Assembly (NCBI RefSeq): GCF_001021385.1
Contig: NZ_CP011773.1
Span: 620,001-684,000 of the forward strand
DNA from: Mycobacterium sp. EPa45
GTDB taxonomy: Bacteria > Actinomycetota > Actinomycetes > Mycobacteriales > Mycobacteriaceae
Length of the DNA stretch: 64,000 nucleotides
Direction: 5' to 3'
Below, piece after piece: positions 44,588-55,539 of this stretch (positions are counted from its first letter, which is position 1; each line of letters opens with the position of its first letter). Below the pieces are notes generated by a model that worked only from the letters and a program-made list of their open reading frames with translations, was not told the DNA's origin and made no database searches. The position numbers and the translations under genes were made by a program.

Positions 44588-45484
44588 TCACCAGTCGGTC
44601 TGGCCGGGGCAGTCGTCGGCGCAGCCGGGCGGTTCGACCTGCACCGTCGCGTGTTCGAGACCTCGGGCGGAGAGCACCGCCCTGGCATCGTCGAGCACCC
44701 GGTCGGAGTCCCCGCTACTGGTCAGGTGCGCGGTCACCATGTCCTTGCCCGGTACCAGGGTCCACACGTGCAGATCATGCACCTCGGTGACCCCGTCCAC
44801 GGCGGCCAGCGCCGCTCGGAGTTCCTCGACATCGATGTGGGCGGGCGAGGATTCGGACAGGATCCGCAGCGCGGCGCGGGCCAGCCCGATCGCTCTGGGC
44901 AGCACCCAGAGTGCGACGAACACCGCCACCACGACGTCGGCGTACGGCCAGTGCGTCGTCACGTTCACGATGCCGGCGATCAGCACGCCGACGCTGCCGA
45001 CGGTGTCGGCCACCACCTCCATGTAGGCGCCCTTGACGGCCAGGCTCTCCTCGGATTGCGAACGCAACAGCAGCACGACCGCGAAGTTGGCGACCAGGCC
45101 GGCGACGGCGACGACGATCATCGGAACGCCGGGGATCTCCGGCGCGCTGCCCAGCCGCTCGACCGCTTCGTAGAGGATGAACACCGCGACCCCGAGCAGC
45201 AGCACGGCGTTGGCGACGGCGGTGAATACCTCGGCCCGGTGCCACCCGTAGGTGCGGGCCGCCGAGGCCGGACCGTGGCGCGCCAGCAGCACGGCGGTCA
45301 GGCCCATGAACATGGCGACCAGGTCGGTCAGCATGTGTCCGGCGTCGGCCAGCAGGGCGATCGAATTGATCGTCAGCGCGGTCGTCAGCTCGATGACGAA
45401 GAACACGGTCAGGATGCCCGCGGCGATCAGCATCCGGCTCACCCGCGCGTCACCGCCGTGGCTGTGGTCGTGTCCGGCTCCCAT
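44588..45484 (-). CDS. Cation diffusion facilitator (zinc-type) efflux transporter
   Basis: A 298-residue CDF transporter with six transmembrane segments. The N-terminal cytosolic part is His/Asp-rich (GAGHDHSHGG). The transport site pattern HxxxD appears in LADAGHMLTDLV (TM2) and VVADTVGSVGVLI (TM5), which fits zinc/proton exchange. The C-terminal cytosolic metal-binding domain ends CADDCPGQTDW. The frame extends upstream to 46303 but those residues overlap the M50 gene on the same strand and lack similarity, so ATG 45484 is the start. Two palindromes upstream (45494-45513 and 45535-45550) suggest a metal-sensing repressor. Confidence 0.93.
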   Translation of the reverse strand: MGAGHDHSHGGDARVSRMLIAAGILTVFFVIELTTALTINSIALLADAGHMLTDLVAMFMGLTAVLLARHGPASAARTYGWHRAEVFTAVANAVLLLGVAVFILYEAVERLGSAPEIPGVPMIVVAVAGLVANFAVVLLLRSQSEESLAVKGAYMEVVADTVGSVGVLIAGIVNVTTHWPYADVVVAVFVALWVLPRAIGLARAALRILSESSPAHIDVEELRAALAAVDGVTEVHDLHVWTLVPGKDMVTAHLTSSGDSDRVLDDARAVLSARGLEHATVQVEPPGCADDCPGQTDW

Positions 45485-45493
45485 GCGAGAAAT

Positions 45494-45513
45494 ATATGCA
45501 GAAAAGCGCATAT
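45494..45513 (-). promoter_or_regulatory. Candidate metal-repressor operator near the CDF start
   Basis: ATATGC (45494-45499) and GCATAT (45508-45513) are inverted repeats with an 8-nt spacer, 10 nt before the ATG. AT-rich dyads of this sort are typical of ArsR/SmtB zinc or nickel sensors, but no sensor gene lies in the window. Confidence 0.4.
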
Positions 45514-45534
45514 GTCGCAAGCATTGGCCCTCCG

Positions 45535-45550
45535 CGTGACTGACGTCACG
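45535..45550 (-). promoter_or_regulatory. Inverted repeat upstream of the CDF gene
   Basis: CGTGAC (45535-45540) and GTCACG (45545-45550) with a 4-nt spacer, an intact 6-bp dyad about 50 nt upstream of the CDF start. Confidence 0.35.
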
Positions 45551-45644
45551 GAACTGACGGAAACGGAAATTTCTTGCCAAGTCGCTGCCGGACGGCGGGT
45601 AGCTGGCTAAGTTGATGTTTGCCAACCCGGGGGATGGACCGAGC

Positions 45645-45679
45645 CGGGGGGCAACGACGGAGGGGATCGCTGCCCCCCG
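45645..45679. terminator. GC-rich hairpin between the M50 protease and cation-efflux genes
   Basis: CGGGGGGCA (45645-45653) pairs with TGCCCCCCG (45671-45679), a perfect 9-bp stem with a 17-nt loop, and no U tract. It lies 15 nt beyond the M50 stop and probably ends that leftward transcript. Confidence 0.55.
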
Positions 45680-45693
45680 TCTTGGTGCCCGGA

Positions 45694-46473
45694 TCAGGTG
45701 AAGGCAGACCAGAACCGGGTCAGCTGCGAGCCGATCGAGGCCAGTCCGCCCGGCACTCCGGACAGATCGAAGAACCAGAACACCAGCCCGAAGAACCATT
45801 GGTTCAGGGCCGGAGCGAGCAGCAGAAGCAGCAGGAACAGGAAGCCGAATTGCTTGGCCGGCGCCACCGCACGCTGCGTCTCGGGGCTCAGATGCGGCTC
45901 GAGCGCCCCGTATCCGTCCAGGCCCGGAATCGGCAACAGGTTCAGCAGCAACGCGGTGATCTGCAGGAAACCCAGGAACGCCACCGCCGACCAGAACACG
46001 CCGTGGCCGTGGTCGTAGAACATCCGAGTCGCCGCCAGCAGGACGACGGCCAGCACGAGATTGGCCGCCGGACCGGCAAGGCTGACGATGCTGCGCTGAC
46101 GCGGAGTCATGAACCAGGTGCGAACGTAGACGGCGCCACCCGGCAGCCCGATGCCGCCGAGGGCGATGAACAGCAGCGGCAAACCCAGCGACAGCAGCGG
46201 GCTGGAGTACTTCAGTGGGTTGAGGGTCAGATAGCCGCGAACCGCGACGTCGTGGTCGCCAAAGCGCCAGGCCGTGTACGCGTGGCCGAATTCGTGCAGG
46301 CACAGCGACACCAGCCAGCCGGCGATGACGAAAATGAACACCCCGACGTAGGCCAGCGGCCGCACGGTTTCGGCGGCCAGCCAGGCCAGCACCCCGCCGG
46401 CGACGGTGGTCGCGACGATCACCAGGAAGACGGGGCTGGGCCGCACCGACTGGCGCAACGGACGAACGCTCAC
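45694..46473 (-). CDS. Site-2 protease family (M50) membrane metalloprotease
   Basis: A 259-residue M50 intramembrane zinc protease with five to six hydrophobic helices. The HEFGH zinc motif in VSLCLHEFGHAYTAW is intact (two His and Glu), and the second zinc site matches LNLLPIPGLDG (an NPDG/LD-type motif). Such proteases cleave transmembrane substrates, for example anti-sigma factors. It corresponds to Rv0359 beside purA-cluster genes in M. tuberculosis. Start GTG 46473 begins VSVRPLRQ. Substrate not known. It lies 36 nt from the next leftward gene. Confidence 0.88.
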   Translation of the reverse strand: MSVRPLRQSVRPSPVFLVIVATTVAGGVLAWLAAETVRPLAYVGVFIFVIAGWLVSLCLHEFGHAYTAWRFGDHDVAVRGYLTLNPLKYSSPLLSLGLPLLFIALGGIGLPGGAVYVRTWFMTPRQRSIVSLAGPAANLVLAVVLLAATRMFYDHGHGVFWSAVAFLGFLQITALLLNLLPIPGLDGYGALEPHLSPETQRAVAPAKQFGFLFLLLLLLAPALNQWFFGLVFWFFDLSGVPGGLASIGSQLTRFWSAFT

Positions 46474-46509
46474 CTCACGAAACTACCGGACACCCGCGAT
46501 GACCTGCGG

Positions 46510-47118
46510 TCACGAGACCCGCAGCCAGCCGGTGGTGTGCCGGTAGAACGCCGAGCGCGTGACCTCACGGGGCAGCGCAACCCCGTCGCGCACCACCCGT
46601 GCGCCGGTGGTGCCCAGTTGAGCGGCACGGCCGGCCAGCCAGCGCCGCGGCCGCATCCGGCCGGTGAGCACCGTGGCCCGCAGCCCGGGCATCTCGGCTG
46701 TCGGCTCGATTCGCACGGCCGTCACCTCACCGTCGAACAACAGATCGTCGTCGACGACGGCTTCCCCCCGGATCACCCGGTCCTCGCCGGGTGGCAGCCA
46801 GAACGCGGCGTCCACGACCGCCGAACCGGTCTCATCGCGGATCAATGGAACGCGTTGAGCCACACCGGCAATCGCGCGCCGGGCACCCCGCCACCGAGGC
46901 ACCTGCGCCACTTCCACATCGAGGCGGTCGATGCGCATCAGCCGGGTGAGGACCGCCGCCAGGTCGGCCGAAGATCCCACGACCACCACCCGCGACGCCC
47001 CCTGTGCCGCGGCGTCGATCCCGGCCACATCGTCGCCATCGTGGCAAGGCAGGGATGCCAGCGCGCGGGGCAGCCGGCGGCCCCCGAAACGCAACACGGC
47101 GATCTTGGTGTTGGTCAA
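46510..47118 (-). CDS. Conserved hypothetical protein (Rv0358-like)
   Basis: About 202 residues. The product has an NTKIAVLRFGGRRLPRALASLP start, a Rossmann-like N-terminal half (SRVVVVGSSADLAAVLTRLM), and a C-terminal half with RPRRWLAGRAAQLGTTGARVVRDG. Its length and position match Rv0358 in M. tuberculosis, where the description is only conserved hypothetical; part of it resembles lipid-kinase catalytic-domain sequences, but I do not rely on that. The open frame extends to 47883 opposite purA, which is a shadow. TTG 47118 has GAGGAG 5 nt upstream; GTG 47124 is the alternative. Divergent from purA. Confidence 0.7.
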   Translation of the reverse strand: MTNTKIAVLRFGGRRLPRALASLPCHDGDDVAGIDAAAQGASRVVVVGSSADLAAVLTRLMRIDRLDVEVAQVPRWRGARRAIAGVAQRVPLIRDETGSAVVDAAFWLPPGEDRVIRGEAVVDDDLLFDGEVTAVRIEPTAEMPGLRATVLTGRMRPRRWLAGRAAQLGTTGARVVRDGVALPREVTRSAFYRHTTGWLRVS

Positions 47119-47151
47119 CGACACTCCTCGTGCTGCGCTCCGATAGGGTAG

Positions 47152-49118
<1,967 letters not shown>

Positions 49119-49137
49119 TGTCTGTCACCATGACCGG

Positions 49138-49842
49138 GTGACCGACTTCAGCAATGGCACCAAAAGCTCGTCAACCGTGAAAAGCCTGACCACACCCCGG
49201 GCGGCCGCGGCAGCGGGCGTCGCCTTCGCGTTGTTGTTCGGCGCCAACCTCATCCTGATCCGGTCGTCCCTGCCCGAAGGCGCCGAACCCGGTTCGCAGT
49301 GGCTTGATGCCGCCGGCGGCAAGATGAAGATCGCTGCCATGCTGATGCCGTTCGCCGGCATCAGCTTCCTGTGGTTCATCGGCGTCGTGCGCGACGGCCT
49401 TGGCCGGCTGGAAGACCGGTTCTTCGCCACCGTGTTCCTGGGCAGCGGCCTGTTGTTTCTGGCGATGATGTTCGTGACGAGTGCGATCGGGGCGGGTCTG
49501 GCCGCCGGAAACAACGCGCTGGGTCACGAGCTGCTCGGGCAATCCGAGGTGGCACTGTTCGGGCAGATGGTGGTGTTGGCGCTGTCCAAGACGTACGCGC
49601 TGCGGATGGCGGCGGTGTTCATGATCTCGTTGGCGACCATCTGGTTGCGGACTCGCCTGATGCCTCGCTGGCTGGTGTACACCAGCTATCTGCTCGCGGT
49701 GGCGCTGTTGATCGCCAGTGACATCAGCATGTGGCTGACGTTGAGCTTCCCGATCTGGGTGCTGGTGGTGAGTATCCTGCTACTCGCCCGTGCGGGAGTG
49801 TTCGAGGATCACCAGGCGAGCGCGAGCGAACGCAAACCGTAG
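49138..49842 (+). CDS. Conserved multi-pass membrane protein
   Basis: A 234-residue protein with about six hydrophobic helices (for example AGVAFALLFGANLILIR, MLMPFAGISFLWFIGVV, VFLGSGLLFLAMMFVTSAIGAGLA and IWVLVVSILLLARAGVF). A Gly/Asn-rich loop lies between helices two and three. No transporter signature is recognised, so it is a conserved hypothetical of the actinobacterial type. GTG 49138 follows 19 nt after the hotdog gene and may continue that operon. The 3' end overlaps the convergent P450 gene by 34 nt. Confidence 0.72.
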   Translation: MTDFSNGTKSSSTVKSLTTPRAAAAAGVAFALLFGANLILIRSSLPEGAEPGSQWLDAAGGKMKIAAMLMPFAGISFLWFIGVVRDGLGRLEDRFFATVFLGSGLLFLAMMFVTSAIGAGLAAGNNALGHELLGQSEVALFGQMVVLALSKTYALRMAAVFMISLATIWLRTRLMPRWLVYTSYLLAVALLIASDISMWLTLSFPIWVLVVSILLLARAGVFEDHQASASERKP

Positions 49843-51014
49843 ATGAAGTGAAACGGCTTGAACTCGATTTCGTCGAACGGCCCGGCGAGTGTCAGTGCCG
49901 GGAATCGGCGCAGCAGGGCCGGGAACGCGATCCGCATCTCCATGCGGGCCAGCGGTGCACCCAGGCAGTGGTGGACGCCATGGCCGAATGCCAAGTGGCT
50001 CACGATATCTCGCTTGATGTTCAGTACATCGGGGTCATCGACGAACGAGGCGTCCCGGTTGCCGGACGCCAGGGACGCCAGCACCAGACTGCCTGCCGGT
50101 ATCAGAACCCCCCCGACGTCGGTGTCGGTGGTGGTGAACCGGGGGATGCTGTTGTGCACGATCGACAGCCAGCGAAGCAGTTCCTCGACGGCGGGGGCAA
50201 CCGCATCGGGGTCGTCGCGGACCGCGGCGAGCTGATCGGGGTTGCGTAGCAGCGCCAGAGTGCCCAAGCTCAGCATGTTCGATGTGGTTTCGTGGCCGGC
50301 GAGCAGCAGCAGTGCGGCGATACCGATCAGCTCGTCGTCGCTCAGTTCGGCACCGTGCTCGCGCACCAGCATGCCGAGCATGTCCTCACGGGGCGCGCGG
50401 CGGGCCGAGGCCACCAGTGCGCCCATGTACTCGCGGCCTTGGCGCACCAGCTCCAGGCGTTCGGGGATCGGGATGGACAGGTCGAGCTGGCGGGCGCTGC
50501 GGCGCTGGAAATCGTCGCGGTCGGCGTAGGGCACTCCGAGTAGCTCACAGATGACCAGCGACGGGATCGGCAGCGCGAACTCGGCCACCAGATCGGCTGG
50601 CGCACCGGCAGTCTCGAGCGCATTCAGCCGTGCCTCGACGATCTCGACGATGCGTGGCTCGAGCGCCTTCATCCTGCGCACGGTGAACTCGCCGGTCAAC
50701 ATTCGGCGCAGCCGGGTGTGCTGGGGCGGATCGAGCCCCAATAGGTTGCCCGCGCGGGCGCCGGCCTGTTCCTCCTCCGGGACTTGCGGGGCGCCGGGCA
50801 CGATGAATCCCGGCGGTCTGGCGTTGGTGAAATGCTCGTGATCGGCCAGCACCGACTTGACATCGTCATAGCGGGTGATCAGGTAGACCTGCATGCCGAA
50901 TGCGTTGACGGCAGTGACCACGCCGCTGCCCTCGCGGATATCGCGCAGTTCGGGTGTCGGGTCGAACCCGTTGCGCCGCATGTGCAGTGGTGGCAGCGCG
51001 GCGGCAGATGTCAT
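49809..51014 (-). CDS. Cytochrome P450
   Basis: A 401-residue class I bacterial P450. The I-helix LLLAGHETTSNML carries the acid/alcohol proton relay pair, EELLRW is the K-helix ExxR, and FGHGVHHCLGAPLAR is the haem loop with the axial Cys. The B-C region RPPGF and EHFTNARPPGF are typical of CYP105/CYP107-like enzymes. No ferredoxin or reductase gene adjoins it. It ends in an overlap with the convergent membrane gene and begins 10 nt from the MmpL-like stop on the same strand, so the two may be co-transcribed with it following the transporter. Substrate unknown. Confidence 0.92.
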   Translation of the reverse strand: MTSAAALPPLHMRRNGFDPTPELRDIREGSGVVTAVNAFGMQVYLITRYDDVKSVLADHEHFTNARPPGFIVPGAPQVPEEEQAGARAGNLLGLDPPQHTRLRRMLTGEFTVRRMKALEPRIVEIVEARLNALETAGAPADLVAEFALPIPSLVICELLGVPYADRDDFQRRSARQLDLSIPIPERLELVRQGREYMGALVASARRAPREDMLGMLVREHGAELSDDELIGIAALLLLAGHETTSNMLSLGTLALLRNPDQLAAVRDDPDAVAPAVEELLRWLSIVHNSIPRFTTTDTDVGGVLIPAGSLVLASLASGNRDASFVDDPDVLNIKRDIVSHLAFGHGVHHCLGAPLARMEMRIAFPALLRRFPALTLAGPFDEIEFKPFHFIYGLRSLALAW

Positions 51015-51023
51015 CCCACGACG

Positions 51024-53123
51024 TTACGCGCCCTCTGCGGCGTCCAGCTCGGCGCGCGAGAACGCCGGCCACCAGATCGCCGGGCCGATCAGGGTGAACA
51101 GGGCCGGAATGACCACGGTGCGAACCACGAAGGTGTCCAACAGGATGCCCAGACCCACGATGATTCCCAGCTGGGTCAGCACGATCAACGGCAGCACGCC
51201 CAGCACGGTGAACACCGCCGCCAGCACGATGCCGGCGCTGGTGATCACGGCGCCGGTCGCCGACACCGCTCGCACGATCCCACCGCGGGTGCCGTACTGC
51301 GGTGTCTCCTCGCGAGCCCGGGTCACCAGGAAGATCGTGTAGTCCACGCCGAGTGCGACCAGGAACAGGAACGCGAACAGCGGTGTGGTGTTGTCCAGTG
51401 CGGGAAAGCCCAGCAGGTGCACGCTGACCCAACCGCCCAATCCAAGTGCGGCCATTGTCGACAGCACGGTGGCTCCCACCAGCACCAGCGGAGCGAGCGC
51501 TGCCCGCAGCAGGATGTACAGCACGGCGAGCACCACGACCAGGATGGCTGGAATCACCACCCAGCGGTCGCGGACCGCGGCATTCTTGGCATCCAGTGCC
51601 TGCGCGTCCGAGCCGCCCACCAACGCGCCGGGATCGGCTCGGTGGACTGAATTGCGCAGGGCGGCAATGCTATCGAATGCCGCGTCTGAGGCAGGCTCGG
51701 CAGTGAGCACGACCTGCCACTGGGTGAGCCCGGTAGTCGACTCGCCCGCGGGGTTGACCGACACGACGCCCGGGGTGGCCCGGATGGCCTGCTCGATTGC
51801 GGCGCCGGAGTCGGTGTGACCGATGACCCGGGTCGGGTCGGTGAGGCCGCTGGGGAAGTGGGCCGACAGGGTCCGGTAACCGGCCACCGAGTCGGCACTG
51901 ACCCGGAACTGGTCGATCTGATTCAGCCCCACCGGGGTTGCCAGTAGTCCGGCGGCCAGTGCGATCAGCACTGCGGTGGAGGCGACGGTGACCCGGCCGG
52001 CATGATTCGACACCCAGTCCGCGACCCGGTGCCACGCGCCGGTGGCGGTGATCTGCTCCCCACCGGCGCGAGGGACGAACGGCCAGAACAACTTCGGGCC
52101 GAACAATGCCAGCAGTGGCGGTAGCATCAGCAACACGAACACGGCGGCGACCACCAGGCCGGAGGCGGCCTGGACACCAAGGCTGCGGGTGCTCGGTGAT
52201 GACGCGAACAGCAGCGTCAGCAGGGCGAGCACGACCGTGGCATTGCTTGCCGCGATCGCCGGCCCGGCGAACCGGACCGCGGTGCGCAGGGCGCTGCGGT
52301 GATCGGGGGCTGACCGCAATTCCTCGCGGTAGCGCGAGATCAGCAGCAGCGCATAGTTCGTCCCCGCACCGAAGACCAGCACGCTCGTGATGCCCGACGT
52401 GGAACCGTCGGCGGCCATGCCGGTCGCTTCGGCGATGGCGGAGCCCAGCACCGCGGCGACCCGATCGGCGAACGCGATGACCAGAAGGGGTACCAGCCAC
52501 AGCACGGGCGAGCGGTAGGTGATGATCAGCAGCAACGCGACCACCGCGCCGGTAACGGCCAGCAGGGTGATGTTGGCGCCCGAGAACGCGTTGGCGATGT
52601 CGGCGCCGAACGCCGGACCGCCGGTGACATTGACCGCAAGGCCGTCCGGCAGTCCGGATTTGGCCGCGTCCCGCAGCGACTTGACTTCATCGTTGAGCGC
52701 GAAGCCGGACAGCGTCGCATCGACCGGCACCGGTGCCAACGCCGCCTTGCCGTCTTCGGAGGCGGTCACCGGGATGGGCGGACCGCCCTTGCCGGTGATG
52801 GCGATCATCCGGACTCGCGCGGCGTCGGCGGCGGCCAGGTCGGCCGGTGTCAGCGCCGCGCCGTCGGACCGGCTGACGACGAGGATCACCGGGGCCGCCC
52901 CGCCGCCGGGGAAGTCCTTGAGCAGCGCAGCTGCCTTCGCCGATTCGGCGCTGGTCGGCAGCGCGACCGGCGACTGGTCGGCCGAGGAACCCTGACCGAT
53001 GACGCCCATCAGGCCGCCACCGATCACCGCGATGAGCAGGGCTAATAGCCAAGAATGTCGGTTGCTGACGAGCTCGCCGATGCGATCCCATACGGGACGC
53101 CGGCCGTCGAGTCCTCGGTGCAT
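51024..53123 (-). CDS. MmpL/RND-superfamily transporter
   Basis: A 699-residue RND-type exporter of the MMPL family with two repeats, each of a large extracytoplasmic loop after the first helix and five clustered helices. The first repeat starts LLALLIAVIGGGLMGVIGQ; the second at about residue 380-400 (VTVASTAVLIALAAGLLA). The proton-relay motif region appears as FGAGTNYALLLISRYREEL (first half) and ALGVDYTIFLVTRAREE (second half). Mycobacterial MmpL proteins export lipids or drugs; cargo is unknown. It is divergent from a MarR regulator at 53183 with a 59-nt shared promoter region and may be in one unit with the downstream P450. Confidence 0.9.
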   Translation of the reverse strand: MHRGLDGRRPVWDRIGELVSNRHSWLLALLIAVIGGGLMGVIGQGSSADQSPVALPTSAESAKAAALLKDFPGGGAAPVILVVSRSDGAALTPADLAAADAARVRMIAITGKGGPPIPVTASEDGKAALAPVPVDATLSGFALNDEVKSLRDAAKSGLPDGLAVNVTGGPAFGADIANAFSGANITLLAVTGAVVALLLIITYRSPVLWLVPLLVIAFADRVAAVLGSAIAEATGMAADGSTSGITSVLVFGAGTNYALLLISRYREELRSAPDHRSALRTAVRFAGPAIAASNATVVLALLTLLFASSPSTRSLGVQAASGLVVAAVFVLLMLPPLLALFGPKLFWPFVPRAGGEQITATGAWHRVADWVSNHAGRVTVASTAVLIALAAGLLATPVGLNQIDQFRVSADSVAGYRTLSAHFPSGLTDPTRVIGHTDSGAAIEQAIRATPGVVSVNPAGESTTGLTQWQVVLTAEPASDAAFDSIAALRNSVHRADPGALVGGSDAQALDAKNAAVRDRWVVIPAILVVVLAVLYILLRAALAPLVLVGATVLSTMAALGLGGWVSVHLLGFPALDNTTPLFAFLFLVALGVDYTIFLVTRAREETPQYGTRGGIVRAVSATGAVITSAGIVLAAVFTVLGVLPLIVLTQLGIIVGLGILLDTFVVRTVVIPALFTLIGPAIWWPAFSRAELDAAEGA

Positions 53124-53182
53124 GACACCAAGATAGCTTCAATTTCTTAACATTTCATCTACTTAACGGATATCCTCGGCAC

Positions 53183-53656
53183 ATGGACTCATCCGGCCGG
53201 CCCGCTCTGGAGTCCGCCGTGGTCGCCGACGTCCAGGCGCTGTCGGCCGAGTCCGACCAGATCGGGCGGGCGTTCGCCGGGATCCACCGGCTATCGGCCA
53301 ATGACTTCCGCGCACTGGTGCATGTGATGGTCGCCGAGAACGCCGGTACTCCGCTGACCGCCGGCGAGCTGCGCACCCGAATGGGACTGTCGGGGGCGGC
53401 TATCACCTACCTGGTCGAGCGGATGATCGAATCCGGCCACCTGCGGCGGGACTCGGATCCGGCCGACCGACGCAAGGTGATCCTGCGCTACGCCGATCAC
53501 GGCATCGAGGTGGGTCGGGCGTTCTTCACACCGCTGGCCACCCACACCCATCGCGCCATGGCGGAACTGCCCGATGGGGATCTCGCGGCAGCGCACCGAG
53601 TCTTCACCGCGGTTCTCGAAGCGATGACCGCGTTCCGCGCCGATCTGCGTTCATAG
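53183..53656 (+). CDS. MarR-family transcriptional regulator
   Basis: A 157-residue winged-helix MarR regulator: recognition helix MGLSGAAITYLVERMIESGH, wing GHLRRDSDPADRRKVILRY with the conserved D-x-R-x-x-x-I pattern, and N- and C-terminal dimer helices. MarR proteins repress efflux genes and respond to small ligands. It is divergent from the MmpL-like transporter and almost certainly controls it; two CTTAAC words 16 nt apart lie in the shared region but do not form the usual palindrome. ATG 53183. Confidence 0.88.
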   Translation: MDSSGRPALESAVVADVQALSAESDQIGRAFAGIHRLSANDFRALVHVMVAENAGTPLTAGELRTRMGLSGAAITYLVERMIESGHLRRDSDPADRRKVILRYADHGIEVGRAFFTPLATHTHRAMAELPDGDLAAAHRVFTAVLEAMTAFRADLRS

Positions 53657-53759
53657 CCGGTCACTTGCCGGTCGCGTTATTTTTGCCGACTTTGCTGCGG
53701 GCCATGCTGAAGTAGGCAAAACTATTGGCGTCTAACGGGTCTTGGGGAATCGGGTGCTT

Positions 53760-55469
53760 ATGAATCGAGCCAGACAACTCTGCGTGGGAGTCGCCGCCGC
53801 GGGCATCTTCGGCCTGGGGACTACGGTCGCCACCGCGGTTGCCTACGCCGACTCGACCGAATCCAACGCGAGCCCGTCGACCAGTTCCTCGAAAACCAAC
53901 ACGGCAAGTGCCGGACCGAAGGCCCGCGCGCGCTCGCAGAATCTGTCATCTCAGCCGGCGACGAAGGCAAGAAGCGCCGGCACGGTCAACGAGCCGGCGG
54001 CGGCGACGGCCAGCCGAAAAGCGGCTCGTACTGCGACACCGCCCGCGGCAGAGGCGCTTTCGTTGGCTCTGTCGACGTTGGGCGTCACGCCGGTGACCTC
54101 GGCCGGCGGAGCCTCGAACCCGGCATCGCCCGGGCTTGCGCGTAGCCGCCGTGGCGCTGTCATCACCGCGACGGCATTGCCGGCGGCCGGTAGTGACGGA
54201 TCGGTCAACACCCTGGGGGTCAGCACTCCAACGCACGTGCTGGTGATCGGAATCGACGGCACCAACCTCAGCGCGATCCTGGCAGACCCCGCCAATGTGA
54301 ACCTGCAGGCCCTGATGTACGGCGGGACCACCGCCGCGTCGACGATCGTCGGACACACCACGATCTCCAACCCCTCGTGGACGGGAATTCTCACGGGCGT
54401 GTGGGGGGAGACTGCCGGCGTCATCAACAACGTCTTCACGCCGTGGACCTACAACACCTGGCCGACGATCTTCAATCGGCTCGAGGAGTTCGACTCGACG
54501 ATCAAGACCACCGCGATCGCCGACTGGGAGAACATCGCCCAGATTGCCGGCGCCGGTGCGCTGCCCGCGGACCTGATCAAGTTCTTCCCGAAGTACAACA
54601 ACAGCTGGCTGGACACCGACGATCTGGTGGGCCAGGCGTCCGTCGAAGCGATCAAGGGCACCACGGCCGGCACGTCGAGCTTCCAGTTCAGCTACTTCGT
54701 CGGGGTCGACAACACCGGGCACGAGTTCGACGCCGGCTCACAGGAGTACCGCGACGCGCTGCGCAACGTCGACGCGAACGTCGGTGACATCATGAAGGAG
54801 GTCAACCTCTGGAATGCTGCGCATCCGATGGAGAAGTGGACGGTGCTCGTGACCACCGACCACGGCCAGGTGCCCTGGCCGACCATCCGCATCGGGTCCG
54901 ACATGCGCGCGCACGGTTTCCAAACACCCTGGGAGACGACGACGTTCGTGATCGCGAACGGTACCGGCTTCACCGCGGGCGCGATCAACAACACCTACCT
55001 CAATATCGACGTCGCGCCGACGGTGGCGGCGCTGTTCGGTCTGACTTTCTCAGCCGAGGGCATGCCCCTGATGGACCGTTCCGCGAATGATTACAAGCCG
55101 GTCGCGGCAGGCCAGGCAGCGCTCAATCAGGCCCTCACCGACGCGATCGCCATGTACGGCTATCCCGACATCGCCACCAACGTGGCGCTGGTCGTCCGGA
55201 CCATCGCGGCCACCATCCCGTACGTGGTGTACACCCTGTTCAACGGCCTCACCGCGGACATGTCGTCACCGCTGAAGCTGCCGATCCAGTTCGTCGGCGC
55301 GGTCCTCTATCAGCTGACCAACATCCCGGCGCAGATCATCGCGCGGCTGACCGGCGTGACCGGCAACCAGATCATCCCGCCGGACCTGTGGCCCTACACG
55401 CCGGTGCCCGGCGTGCAACCGCTGCCGCCGGTGGCCGGGGTGCCTGCCCCGGAGGCCATCGCCGTCTGA
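53760..55469 (+). CDS. Secreted alkaline-phosphatase-superfamily / nucleotide pyrophosphatase-like protein
   Basis: A 569-residue exported protein. The N-terminus has a signal peptide (LCVGVAAAGIFGLGTTVATAVAYA), then a ~120-residue Ser/Ala/Thr-rich low-complexity linker. The catalytic region follows: VLVIGIDGTNLS (first metal Asp), GHTTISNPSWTGILTG with a candidate nucleophile Thr, GVDNTGHEFDAGS and TTDHGQVPWP, giving the Asp/His metal ligands of the NPP/type I phosphodiesterase fold. The C-terminus (from about 460) is hydrophobic/proline-rich. It is probably active outside the membrane on phosphodiesters or nucleotides. ATG 53760 was preferred over GTG 53754. Confidence 0.85.
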   Translation: MNRARQLCVGVAAAGIFGLGTTVATAVAYADSTESNASPSTSSSKTNTASAGPKARARSQNLSSQPATKARSAGTVNEPAAATASRKAARTATPPAAEALSLALSTLGVTPVTSAGGASNPASPGLARSRRGAVITATALPAAGSDGSVNTLGVSTPTHVLVIGIDGTNLSAILADPANVNLQALMYGGTTAASTIVGHTTISNPSWTGILTGVWGETAGVINNVFTPWTYNTWPTIFNRLEEFDSTIKTTAIADWENIAQIAGAGALPADLIKFFPKYNNSWLDTDDLVGQASVEAIKGTTAGTSSFQFSYFVGVDNTGHEFDAGSQEYRDALRNVDANVGDIMKEVNLWNAAHPMEKWTVLVTTDHGQVPWPTIRIGSDMRAHGFQTPWETTTFVIANGTGFTAGAINNTYLNIDVAPTVAALFGLTFSAEGMPLMDRSANDYKPVAAGQAALNQALTDAIAMYGYPDIATNVALVVRTIAATIPYVVYTLFNGLTADMSSPLKLPIQFVGAVLYQLTNIPAQIIARLTGVTGNQIIPPDLWPYTPVPGVQPLPPVAGVPAPEAIAV

Positions 55470-55539
55470 GCGCACGGCGCCGTCCCGGGTCGCTGTGTTC
55501 GTGCCCGCCGGTGTCAGCAGCCCCTGGTTAGGTGGGGGC

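Noticed and set aside
45485..46303. Upstream extension of the cation-efflux frame to 571 codons
   Set aside because: It covers the M50 protease gene on the same strand in another frame, and the extra text lacks similarity to the transporter family.
53124..53182. CTTAAC direct words (53146 and 53162) as a MarR operator
   Set aside because: MarR sites are usually dyads; these are direct words in a TA-rich stretch, so the evidence is too weak to call.
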